Of a stretch of DNA of 7,072 bases, positions 1 through 6,085 are shown piece by piece. A program made the translations under genes and the position numbers. The stretch spans positions 1 to 7,072 of the forward strand of contig URGF01000100.1 in assembly GCA_900547285.1 (NCBI GenBank). Direction: 5' to 3'. Under the pieces are notes generated by a model that was not told where the DNA came from, made no database searches, and saw nothing but the letters and a program-made list of their open reading frames with translations. Numbering within the stretch: the first letter of the stretch is position 1; each line of letters opens with the position of its first letter. Source of the stretch: an uncultured Collinsella sp. (GTDB lineage: Bacteria; Actinomycetota; Coriobacteriia; Coriobacteriales; Coriobacteriaceae).

Positions 1-737
1 CCCGCCTCCAGGCGCGTGGGCCACTCAAGTGGCTGCAGTGGGTCGAAGCTGTGCACTCCCGTGCCGCCCATGGCCCACGGAGCCACGTCAATGCCCTCCG
101 CCACGGCCAGGCCGCCGGTCCCCTGCGGACCCATGAGCCCCTTGTGGCCGGTAAAGCACATCACGTCGAGCCCCATGGCCTGCATATCGATATGCGCCGT
201 GCCGGCAGACTGTGAGGCGTCGACGATCACGAGAGCGCCGGCCGCATGGGCCATGGCGGCCACGCGTGCAATGTCGACCGCGTTGCCGGTCACATTGGAG
301 TCGTGCGTCACCACCACGGCACGCGTGCCTGGCGTGACCAGCCGCTCAAGCTCTTCGTAGTCGAGCACGCCGTTCACGTCGCAGCCCGCATGCTCAACGG
401 TCACGCCCCGCTCTGCCGCCAGGCGGTTGAGCGGACGCAGCACGGAGTTGTGCTCGAGCACCGTCGTGACCACATGATCGCCGGGGCGCACCACGCCGTT
501 AATAGCCGTGTTGAGCGCCGCCGTCGAGTTAGGCGTAAAGCACACATGGTCAGCCCGCGGGCAGCCCAGCAAGCGCGCAAGCTTGGCGCGGCAGCCGTGA
601 ATGGTACGCGCGGCATCGAGGGCGCCCGACGTGGCACCGCGCCCGGCATTGCCGAGCGAGCACATCGCCTGCGTCACGGCATCGATGACCGTCTGCGGCT
701 TGTGCATGGTCGTCGCCGCGTTATCCAGATAGATCAT
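1..737 (-). CDS. Cysteine desulfurase-like class V aminotransferase (3' end off window)
   Basis: A PLP-dependent enzyme of the class V aminotransferase / cysteine desulfurase family, which takes sulfur (or selenium) from cysteine (or selenocysteine) as an enzyme-bound persulfide. About 245 residues are visible and the C-terminus runs off the left edge. It begins MIYLDNAATT, the classic family opening. LEHNS (94-98) carries the His that stacks on PLP, VDASQSAG (172-179) the Asp that contacts the pyridine nitrogen, and FTGHKG (195-200) the Schiff-base Lys199. The catalytic Cys, normally far downstream, is outside the window. The ATG at 735-737 overlaps the TGA of the preceding gene as ATGA, and a GGGAGG ribosome site lies 7 nt upstream (745-750), so translation is probably coupled. 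Next to yedF and selD it resembles the selenium-associated TIGR01977-type desulfurases rather than housekeeping IscS. That sub-family call is from context; the superfamily is certain. Confidence 0.92.
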   Translation of the reverse strand, partial: MIYLDNAATTMHKPQTVIDAVTQAMCSLGNAGRGATSGALDAARTIHGCRAKLARLLGCPRADHVCFTPNSTAALNTAINGVVRPGDHVVTTVLEHNSVLRPLNRLAAERGVTVEHAGCDVNGVLDYEELERLVTPGTRAVVVTHDSNVTGNAVDIARVAAMAHAAGALVIVDASQSAGTAHIDMQAMGLDVMCFTGHKGLMGPQGTGGLAVAEGIDVAPWAMGGTGVHSFDPLQPLEWPTRLEA

Positions 738-985
738 CGCACGACCTCCCACATATCAATCACGGTATAGCCCTCGGTGGGAATGCCCGCAGCGGCAAGC
801 TCGGCGCGCAGCAGCTCCTCATCGGCAGGCGACGCCTTCCACGCCAGACCGCAGCCGGCAGCGACCTCCCCGGGTACGGGGATCGTTCGCCCGGGAAGGC
901 CGCGCTCGATGCACAGGGTCTCGCAGCCCATGGCGGCCGCCGTGGTGGGAAACGTGATGACAAGCGCCGGGCGCTTCTGCCTCAT
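734..985 (-). CDS. DUF3343 small Se/S carrier-like protein
   Basis: An 83-residue protein of the DUF3343 type (putative Se/S carrier, PF11823). These small proteins recur beside selD, yedF and class V desulfurases and are thought to carry selenium or sulfur; the chemistry is unproven. The sequence shows the family plan: a beta strand plus FPTTAAAMGCE near the N-terminus, IPVPGE at 35-40, and the characteristic GCGLAWK at 44-50. Cysteines are at 21, 25 and 45; Cys45 in the GCGLA motif is the likely sulfur/selenium-bearing residue. The ATG at 985 is preferred over an upstream in-frame TTG at 1018, because GGAG sits 5 nt before the ATG (991-994) and the TTG start would overlap yedF with no ribosome site. 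It starts 19 nt after the yedF stop and overlaps the next gene by 4 nt, so it is part of the same translational unit. Confidence 0.88.
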   Translation of the reverse strand: MRQKRPALVITFPTTAAAMGCETLCIERGLPGRTIPVPGEVAAGCGLAWKASPADEELLRAELAAAGIPTEGYTVIDMWEVVR

Positions 986-990
986 GGCAA

Positions 991-994
991 CTCC
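991..994 (-). promoter_or_regulatory. Ribosome binding site of the DUF3343 gene
   Basis: GGAG on the minus strand, 5 nt before the ATG at 985. It decides the start codon in favour of this ATG over the TTG at 1018. Confidence 0.65.
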
Positions 995-1004
995 AACCAA
1001 TACG

Positions 1005-1631
1005 CTACGGGCGCACAACGCGCACGGCCTGCTCCATCTTCTCCACGATCACGTACATGTTCGTGACCTCGCCCACCGCAAGCTGGTCTTTAATGCCATA
1101 GTGGTCGAGGCAGGTACCACAGGTGAGAATCTCGACACCCTGCTCGGCCAGACCCTTCAGGTCGTCGAGCACCGGAGAGTCCTCGACGGTGAGCTTGGCA
1201 CCGCCGTTGTAGAAGAGCATCGTGGCGGGCAGCTCCTCCTGCTGCGTCACGGCGAAAATAAAGGCCTTCATGAGCTTGTGGCCCAGCTCATCGTCGCCGC
1301 GGCCCATGCAATCGGTGTAGACGGCAACGACCAGCTTGCCCTTACCGGCGCCGGCGCCACAGAAAGCGGCACCGTCCTGCTCGGGCACGTCCACGGCAAC
1401 GGCGCCGGCGGTTGCCACGGTCACGTGCCACTCGGCATCTGCAACCTTCTCGACCGAGGCCGTACAGCTCTTTTCCTGCGCCATCTTGGAGATGTTCTTG
1501 ACGGCGGTCTCGTTGTCGACCGAGGTCACCACAACGCCCTCGCCACCGAGTGATTTCAGAGCCTTGAGCGTCTTGACGACGGGCAACGGGCAGGCATCGC
1601 CCATGGCATTGACTTCAATCTTGGTAGACAT
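1005..1631 (-). CDS. yedF: YedF: TusA-like/DsrE-like selenium metabolism protein
   Basis: A 208-residue two-domain protein matching the sulfurtransferase-like selenium metabolism protein YedF (TIGR03527 type). Residues 1-75 form a TusA/SirA-like domain with the active-site CPxP motif (ACPLPVVK, Cys14), which in TusA carries a persulfide. A variable Ala/Gly-rich linker holds FCGAGAG (Cys91). Residues about 98-208 are a DsrE-like domain opening LVVAVYTDCMGRGDDELG and containing CGTCLDHYG (Cys171 and Cys174). It is cytoplasmic, with no signal peptide or membrane segment. The ATG at 1631 is chosen over upstream in-frame codons because AAGGAA (1638-1643) lies 6 nt before it, and translation from it begins directly in the TusA fold. 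The neighbours selD (60 nt upstream) and the DUF3343 and desulfurase genes (downstream) fit the known selenium neighbourhood. It probably relays Se or S; its exact biochemical role is not established. Confidence 0.93.
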   Translation of the reverse strand: MSTKIEVNAMGDACPLPVVKTLKALKSLGGEGVVVTSVDNETAVKNISKMAQEKSCTASVEKVADAEWHVTVATAGAVAVDVPEQDGAAFCGAGAGKGKLVVAVYTDCMGRGDDELGHKLMKAFIFAVTQQEELPATMLFYNGGAKLTVEDSPVLDDLKGLAEQGVEILTCGTCLDHYGIKDQLAVGEVTNMYVIVEKMEQAVRVVRP

Positions 1632-1637
1632 AGCAAA

Positions 1638-1643
1638 TTCCTT
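1638..1643 (-). promoter_or_regulatory. Ribosome binding site of yedF
   Basis: AAGGAA on the minus strand, 6 nt before the ATG at 1631. It supports this start over the longer in-frame extension up to 1679. Confidence 0.6.
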
Positions 1644-1647
1644 TCGA

Positions 1648-1679
1648 ATGCGGCTGCCCAAAACGACGGGCGGTCGCAT
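1648..1679. other. Hairpin in the selD-yedF gap
   Basis: In the 60-nt gap between selD and yedF, 1648-1659 pairs with 1668-1679 around an 8-nt loop. Read on the plus strand all 12 positions pair (10 Watson-Crick, 2 G-U). Read on the mRNA (minus) strand there are 10 Watson-Crick pairs and 2 A-C mismatches. On the minus strand the T-poor sequence after the stem is GAAAGG, so this is not a normal intrinsic terminator. It could modulate selD mRNA stability or yedF expression. It sits just upstream of the yedF ribosome site without covering it. Confidence 0.45.
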
Positions 1680-1691
1680 AAACGGTTTTCT

Positions 1692-2741
1692 TTAGCGCAC
1701 AACGCGAACGGCAGGACCGCCCGGCACCGCCTCGCACACGCGACCAATAACGGCGGCGATGCGATCCTCGGCATGCAGACGACGCGCGAGCTCATCCACA
1801 TCGGCAGCAGGTGCTGCGATGAGCAGGCCGCCCGAGGTCTGCGGATCGTACAGCGCATCCAGCATGCCCGGCTCCAGGTCATCGTCTGCCGCCACGCGCG
1901 GACCAAAGAAGTCCTGGTTGCGGTAGGCGCCGGCGGGGATAATGCCCAGACGCGCCATGTCGAGCACCTGGTCAAAGAGCGGCACCGCCCCCGACACAAG
2001 CTCAATCTGCACACCCGAGCCCTCGGCCATCTCGCACGCGTGTCCGATCAGGCCAAAGCCCGTGACATCGGTGCAGCCGTGAAGCTCAAGTTCCTCGGCC
2101 AGACGAATCGGCGCCTCGTTGAGGGTGCGCATCGAGTCAAACATGGCTGCGGCCTCGTCCTGCTCGATGAGCTCGCCCTTGATGGCCGTGGTGATGATGC
2201 CCGAGCCAACCGCCTTGGTCAGCAGTAACGCATCGCCCACGCGCGCGCCGCTGTTGGCGAGCATGCGGTCGAGCGCGACAAAGCCGCTCACAGACAAGCC
2301 GTACTTGGGCTCGTCGTCGTTGATGGTGTGGCCTCCCGCGATGGCGCAGCCGGCCTCGACGCACTTGTCGGCGCCACCCGCCAAAATCTGCCCCGCAACC
2401 TCAACGCCCAGGCAATTGGGAATGCACAGCAGGTTCATGGCATGGCTTGGTCGTCCACCCATGGCATAAATGTCCGACAGCGAGTTTGCTGCCGCGATCT
2501 GGCCAAACAGGAACGGGTCGTCGACCATCGGTGGAAAGAAATCGACGGACTGCACGAGGCCCAGGTTTTCGCCAACACGAAAAACACTCGCATCGTCGGA
2601 GGTATCGAACCCCACGAGCAGGTTGTCGTTATGCACATTGGGTAAGTCGCCCAGGACCTGGGCGAGGGCTCCAGGAGCCAACTTAGCAGCTCAACCGCTC
2701 GCGGCAGTCATAGACGTGAGCCTCATGGTGTCCTTAGCCAT
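1692..2741 (-). CDS. selD: Selenide, water dikinase SelD, itself a selenoprotein (Sec17)
   Basis: Selenophosphate synthetase makes selenophosphate, AMP and phosphate from selenide, ATP and water. It supplies selenium for selenocysteine, selenouridine and other selenium uses. The full frame is 349 residues if the in-frame TGA at 2691-2693 is read as selenocysteine at residue 17. It aligns position for position with the E. coli start: RLT at 7-9, G16, Sec17 (E. coli Cys17), K20 (E. coli Lys20). The second Cys of the usual CGC is Ala here. Metal/ATP acidic residues follow at D50 (SDDASVF), D67 (QSVDFF) and D90 (SLSDIYAMGG), then a GGHTINDDEPKYG loop and TSGGLLIA near the C-terminus. The ATG at 2741 has a strong GGAAGGGGG ribosome site 5 nt upstream and overlaps the end of the glycosyltransferase gene by 8 nt. 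Sec in SelD implies that SelA, SelB and tRNA-Sec exist elsewhere in the genome. A start after the TGA would lose the catalytic segment. Confidence 0.95.
2643..2690 (-). promoter_or_regulatory. Candidate bacterial SECIS element for SelD Sec17
   Basis: Just 3' of the UGA the mRNA can fold into a forked structure. A basal helix UAAG (2685-2682) pairs with CUUA (2646-2643). Within it lie hairpin A, GGCUC-CUG-GAGCC (2679-2667), and hairpin B, UCGCCCAG-GUC-CUGGGCGA (2665-2647), a perfect 8-bp stem. Hairpin B has its apical loop 33 nt after the UGA with G as the first loop base. This agrees with the published bacterial SECIS description (loop about 16-37 nt from UGA, G among the first two loop bases). 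Hairpin A is at 16 nt, but its loop has G only third. The region is GC-rich coding sequence, so chance pairing is possible. SelB recognition of this structure is inferred. Confidence 0.65.
2691..2693 (-). other. In-frame TGA read as selenocysteine (SelD residue 17)
   Basis: The TGA falls exactly at the catalytic Cys17 position of SelD. The SelD reading frame is intact for 16 codons before it, including the family N-terminal RLT, and for 332 codons after it. This is the pattern of recoding, not of a nonsense mutation. Confidence 0.93.
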
Positions 2742-3951
2742 ATGAACCCCCTTCCAACAAATCAACGACTTTAAGTATACGCGCCAGGCACGCTTCCCAA
2801 GAGACCGCCGACGGCTCGAACGTCGAAGGCGGAGCCGCAAGCGCCTGCGCGATAGCATCTGCCAGTGCGCGCTCAAACAACGGAAGGTCGGCCGCCACGG
2901 GCGTGTCGACATCCGTCATACGCGGCGACGCCACCCACGTCACGGGAGCACCGGGAAGCATCGCCTCCATCCAGGGACGAACGCCGGGCAAATCGGTCGC
3001 CACAACTTTGCAGCCGCACGCGAGGGCCTCAATCGTCACGAGCGGCAGACCCTCGTAAAACGAAGGCAGCACAAAGACGTCGGAACTGCGGTAGGCACGC
3101 ACGAGCCCATCGCTATCCAGGCGCCCCGCCAGCGTCACCGGCACATCCGAGGCCGCGGTCAAGCGCTCGATACGCGCATACTCGGCATCGTCCCCACGGC
3201 CGCCCACAAGTACCAAGCCAGATGGGCGGACGTCATCGTCAATCGGCAATGACACGGCTCGAACCAGCGACTCGACGCCCTTTTTAAAGCAAATCTTGCC
3301 CACGTACACAAGCGACCCCGGCCGCCTTGCCACGCTTGCGTCGCGGCAGAAGACGTGATGGTCGTAGCCCGTCCCAATCACGTGGATGCGATCGGCATCG
3401 ACGCCGCACATCAGGCCAATCTGCTCAGCCTGCTCAGCATGGAGCGCAAAGACGGCATCGAGACGACGAACCGCGCTTACGATGCGATCGCGCTCGAGCG
3501 CATGCGAACGCAGCTGGCGCAGGTCGGTCGAATGGCACACGGCAACAACCGGCACGCCCCGGACGCACTCGCGTGCCAATGCGGTCACCAGATACAGGTG
3601 ATGGCAGAGCACCAAATCGGGCCGAAACTCAGCCACCGCCCGATCGATTGCAGCAGCAAATGTCCGCTCAAACGCCCTGAGCATCGAAGGCGTCAGGTCA
3701 CGATAGCGTGTGGAGGGATAGGGCATGACATCGGACATACCGCAGATGGGAAACGGCAGCTCGGACGACTCGAACGGCACGGCAAACACGGCAGCACGCC
3801 GGTCCAGCTCGCCTTGGGTATCACCCGGTGCCGCGCCGCAAAGCACGGCGGCGCGATGACCCGTCTCGATCTGTTCGCGCACGAGCGCGGCAAGGTAGGT
3901 GCCGCTGCCGGTGCTATCTGGTTTTTGTGCCGAGATATTGAGGATGCGCAT
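2734..3951 (-). CDS. Glycosyltransferase of the GT4 / GT-B type
   Basis: A 405-residue retaining-type GT-B glycosyltransferase that should move a sugar from a nucleotide-sugar donor to an unknown acceptor. The N-terminal domain begins MRILNISAQK and has the glycine loop STGSGTYL (13-20). The C-terminal domain has VGKICFKKG (217-225) with donor-phosphate Lys residues, LAGRLDSDGLVRAY (275-287), and the EX7E signature FYEGLPLVTIEA (E300 and E308). No signal peptide or membrane helix is visible, so it is probably cytoplasmic or peripheral. The ATG at 3951 is preferred because homology-like sequence begins there; the in-frame ATG at 4089 would overlap the activase gene with a low-complexity Arg-rich leader. 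It starts 14 nt after the activase stop with only a weak AGGGG ribosome site, and its end overlaps selD by 8 nt. Donor and acceptor cannot be read from sequence. A selenium-sugar role is a hypothesis from context only; a cell-envelope or thiol-sugar role is also possible. Confidence 0.88.
   Translation of the reverse strand: MRILNISAQKPDSTGSGTYLAALVREQIETGHRAAVLCGAAPGDTQGELDRRAAVFAVPFESSELPFPICGMSDVMPYPSTRYRDLTPSMLRAFERTFAAAIDRAVAEFRPDLVLCHHLYLVTALARECVRGVPVVAVCHSTDLRQLRSHALERDRIVSAVRRLDAVFALHAEQAEQIGLMCGVDADRIHVIGTGYDHHVFCRDASVARRPGSLVYVGKICFKKGVESLVRAVSLPIDDDVRPSGLVLVGGRGDDAEYARIERLTAASDVPVTLAGRLDSDGLVRAYRSSDVFVLPSFYEGLPLVTIEALACGCKVVATDLPGVRPWMEAMLPGAPVTWVASPRMTDVDTPVAADLPLFERALADAIAQALAAPPSTFEPSAVSWEACLARILKVVDLLEGGSYG
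2747..2755 (-). promoter_or_regulatory. Ribosome binding site of selD, inside the glycosyltransferase gene
   Basis: GGAAGGGGG on the minus strand, 5 nt before the selD ATG at 2741. It lies wholly within the last codons of the upstream glycosyltransferase gene and so favours translational coupling. Confidence 0.7.
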
Positions 3952-3965
3952 GTCGCGGTACGCCC

Positions 3966-4730
3966 CTAGGCCAAGGCGGCGGCGCGAATCGCCGCGCCGA
4001 TGGCACCGGCAAAGCGAGCCTGGGGCGAGGTGGTCACCGGCGACCCCAGTAGCTCGCCCAACCGCTCCACCACGAAGGCGTTCTCGCACAGGCCACCGGT
4101 CAGGTAGTACGGGGCGCCCGCGGCCTGCCCGGCCATGGTCGCCACGCGCGAGACCACGCTGTCGATCACGCCACGTGCGATGTTCTCGCGCGGCTCACCG
4201 CGACCGATCAGGCTGATAACCTCGCTTTCTGCAAACACCGTGCACATGCTGCTGATCTTGGTAGGCTCGCCGGAACGCGCCAGGTCGGCCATCTGCTGCT
4301 GGGAAATGCCTAGGCGGTCGGCCATGATCTCCAAAAAGCGCCCCGTGCCGGCAGCGCACTTGTCGTTCATGGCGAACTTGGCCACGCGACCGCCCTTGAT
4401 CTGAATGACTTTGGTGTCCTGGCCCCCCACGTCGATCACGGTGCCGTGATCGCCAAACAGGCGCACGGCACCGGTGCCGTGGCAGGTAATCTCGGTCACG
4501 ACCTTGTGCGCATAGGGCACGGCAACACGGCCGTAGCCAGTCGCGACCACGCGAGCATCGTCGGCGCACACGTCATAGCCGGCCGCTGCCAGTGCCTCGC
4601 GCAGCCGCTCGGAAGCATCGACCGAGGAGAACCCGGTGGGCTGCACGCACGTCCACGCCACCGAACCCTCCCCATCGACCACGGCAGCCTTAGCCGCCGT
4701 AGACCCGATATCGATCCCGATCCCTATCAT
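3966..4730 (-). CDS. Acyl-CoA dehydratase activase (YjiL/HgdC family ATPase)
   Basis: A 254-residue ASKHA-fold ATPase that uses ATP hydrolysis to push a low-potential electron from its [4Fe-4S] cluster into a partner dehydratase or double-cubane reductase. The phosphate loop GIDIGSTAAK is at 5-14 and the second phosphate motif VIDVGGQDTK at 98-107. Cys125 in NDKCAAGTGRFLE and Cys163 in SSMCTVFAESEV are the two cysteines per monomer that hold the cluster at the dimer interface. TGGLCEN is at 211-217. The length matches HgdC and YjiL (about 255-260). The ATG at 4730 follows AGGAGAGA (4734-4741) closely. It lies downstream of two candidate partner reductases, separated from the nearer by a structured 154-nt gap. 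An activator is needed only in small amounts, so lowered expression after that gap would make sense, though this is inference. Like its homologues it is expected to be very oxygen sensitive. Confidence 0.95.
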   Translation of the reverse strand: MIGIGIDIGSTAAKAAVVDGEGSVAWTCVQPTGFSSVDASERLREALAAAGYDVCADDARVVATGYGRVAVPYAHKVVTEITCHGTGAVRLFGDHGTVIDVGGQDTKVIQIKGGRVAKFAMNDKCAAGTGRFLEIMADRLGISQQQMADLARSGEPTKISSMCTVFAESEVISLIGRGEPRENIARGVIDSVVSRVATMAGQAAGAPYYLTGGLCENAFVVERLGELLGSPVTTSPQARFAGAIGAAIRAAALA

Positions 4731-4781
4731 GGCTCTCTCCTAATCCAAACATCAAAGGTAGCGGCGCGTTCAGGCGCCTTA

Positions 4782-4891
4782 GCTCTAGGTTTCTCAGGTG
4801 CCGGAGGTTGCCCCGAAAGAGGAGCGCAGCGCACTTTGGTACGCAAGCGACGGTTTGAGGGGCAAGATCCGGTGCCTGGGGAAGCTAGAGC
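4782..4891. repeat. Structured intergenic repeat, copy 2 (long imperfect palindrome)
   Basis: Outer stem: 4782-4805 pairs with 4868-4891 (24 positions, one G-G mismatch at 4789/4884, four G-U when read on the plus strand). A 2x2 internal loop GG (4806-4807) / GA (4866-4867) follows. The inner stem is TTGCCCC (4808-4814) with GGGGCAA (4859-4865), perfect. The 44-nt apical part opens GAAAGAGGAGCGCAGCGCAC and then CTTTG; AAAG (4816-4819) can pair with CTTT (4834-4837) around 14 nt. It shares arms, internal loop and apical sequence with the copy at 6086-6171 but carries about 16 extra apical bases. The outer stem includes the TAG stop of the reductase gene (4885-4887). No T-run follows on either strand, so it is not a standard terminator. 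Confidence 0.85.
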
Positions 4892-6048
4892 GTCTCGATA
4901 AAGGCGGCGATGCGCGTCTCAATCTGGCCCATGTCTCCGTTGCTGTAGTCGGTCTCGATCTTCATGTACGGAATATCCGCGCCCTCGACGGCCTCCTGCA
5001 TGCGCGCACTCTCCACGTTAAAGGTGTGGCACGCCTGCAGCACGCTCTCCACCACGCCATCGACGTGATACTTCTCGCACATGGCCAGCATGTTTTCCAT
5101 ACGGCCGTCGTTGGACGTCATGACCGAGCAGTTGATATCGAGGTAGCGGTCGGCAATGGCGCGCAGGATATCGGGAGCCTCCGGGTCGATCATCATGGCC
5201 GCCGTGCGCTCACCCGAGCAGTCGTCCACGCACACGACCACGCCGCCGTTGGACTCGATGGTGCGACCGATCTTGTTGATTACGCCGCCCACTGGGCAAC
5301 CGGTGATCAGAATGCGCTTTGCATCCGCCGCGACCGGGCGCTCGCCCGCGTCGTAGGCCTCGCGCAGCTTGGCAACCTTTTGCTCCAGCTGCTGCGTATA
5401 GGCCTCGATATCAAAGCTGAACGTGCCGGCAAACATGGTGCTCATCAGGTCGACGCCGCTCATGGCAGCCGGCTGGTTGGCCTGCAGGGCGAACATCTCG
5501 AGCTGGGCGGCACGCAGGCGATTGCGACGACGGACAGCAGCGCGCAGGTCATCGTCGGTAATCGTGATGCCGTAGAAGCCCTCGAGCTCCTCCTTGAGCA
5601 GGCGGCACTCCTCGTACCAGCCTTCACGCTCGTAGGCGCGATCGCGACCCTGCGGAAGATGCAGGATGTGCGTACGCTTGAGCTCGTTGAGCAGTTCGTA
5701 CATCTTCTTTTTGCCGTCGCAGGTGGTCTCGCCGATAATCATGTCGCTAAAGTACGTAAACGGACACTTTTGCGAGTAGGCAAAACCGTACGTCGACTTA
5801 ATGAGCGGGCAGAGGTTTGCCGGCAGCACCTTCTCGGCCTCGGGAATCACCTCGTCGGATGTGCCGCACAAGGCCACACTTGCAGCGCCCGCGGCATCGA
5901 TAATCTCGAGCGGCGTGTAGCTGCACAGAAAACCGATCAGGCGATTACCGGCCTGCTTGTAATCCTTGACGCGAATAAACGACGCCTTGCGCTGCTCGTT
6001 GAACTCCTCAAACGTGGACGGCAACGGCTGCTCAATATATTCCGACAT
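4885..6048 (-). CDS. Double-cubane-cluster reductase, YjiM-like (2-hydroxyacyl-CoA dehydratase D family)
   Basis: A 387-residue iron-sulfur protein of the 2-hydroxyacyl-CoA dehydratase D-component / HgdB superfamily. It is closest in motif layout to E. coli YjiM and the double-cubane [Fe8S9] reductases, which take electrons from an ATP-driven activase and reduce small substrates. Conserved-looking cysteines are C42 (FLCSY), C61 (ALCGTSDE), C80 (NLCPLIKS), C95 (QKCPFTYFSD), C110 (TTCDGKKKMYE), C251 (TGCPVGG), C277 (DDCSGE), C307 (INCSVM) and C340 (LQACHTFNVES). The C-terminus ends IETDYSNGDMGQIETRIAAF. The length fits YjiM (about 383). The start at 6048 is chosen over the in-frame ATG at 6063 because AAGGAGTT (6051-6058) lies just before it and would be inside the longer version. 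The activase gene is next downstream. The substrate is unknown; a true CoA-ester dehydratase is less likely because the motifs follow YjiM. Confidence 0.93.
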   Translation of the reverse strand: MSEYIEQPLPSTFEEFNEQRKASFIRVKDYKQAGNRLIGFLCSYTPLEIIDAAGAASVALCGTSDEVIPEAEKVLPANLCPLIKSTYGFAYSQKCPFTYFSDMIIGETTCDGKKKMYELLNELKRTHILHLPQGRDRAYEREGWYEECRLLKEELEGFYGITITDDDLRAAVRRRNRLRAAQLEMFALQANQPAAMSGVDLMSTMFAGTFSFDIEAYTQQLEQKVAKLREAYDAGERPVAADAKRILITGCPVGGVINKIGRTIESNGGVVVCVDDCSGERTAAMMIDPEAPDILRAIADRYLDINCSVMTSNDGRMENMLAMCEKYHVDGVVESVLQACHTFNVESARMQEAVEGADIPYMKIETDYSNGDMGQIETRIAAFIETL

Positions 6049-6050
6049 AT

Positions 6051-6058
6051 AACTCCTT
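6051..6058 (-). promoter_or_regulatory. Ribosome binding site of the YjiM-like gene
   Basis: AAGGAGTT on the minus strand, directly before the ATG at 6048. It sets this start and excludes the ATG 15 nt further upstream. Confidence 0.75.
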
Positions 6059-6085
6059 AACAAACCTTTTAACCAACCAAGGAAA

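Noticed and set aside
777..1553. A 258-codon open frame on the plus strand over yedF and DUF3343
   Set aside because: It is an antisense shadow of two recognised genes and spans their junction, with no domain-like sequence.
1692..2681. SelD starting at the TTG at 2681, after the TGA
   Set aside because: It would drop the catalytic residue and Lys20 and has no suitable ribosome site. The ATG at 2741 has a strong one, and the frame before the TGA matches the SelD N-terminus.
3952..4089. N-terminal extension of the glycosyltransferase to an ATG at 4089
   Set aside because: The extra 46 residues are Arg/Gly-rich and overlap the end of the activase gene. Family-like sequence starts at MRILNIS (3951).
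4761..4780. Short GC-rich palindrome-like stretch (AGGCGCCT core) before the activase
   Set aside because: It is only an 8-base self-complementary core next to a non-matching GC-rich segment, too short to call an operator.
4731..4781. Possible internal promoter before the activase
   Set aside because: An AT-richer patch exists, but I could not find a -35/-10 pair with acceptable spacing and sequence.
4798..6060. A 420-codon open frame on the plus strand across the YjiM-like gene
   Set aside because: It lies antisense to a gene with unmistakable family motifs. Its translation is His/Val/Leu/Arg-rich without recognisable domains, and it is explained by high GC and codon bias of the real gene.
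6049..6063. Start of the YjiM-like gene at the ATG at 6063
   Set aside because: The clear AAGGAGTT ribosome site lies within that extension and points to the ATG at 6048.
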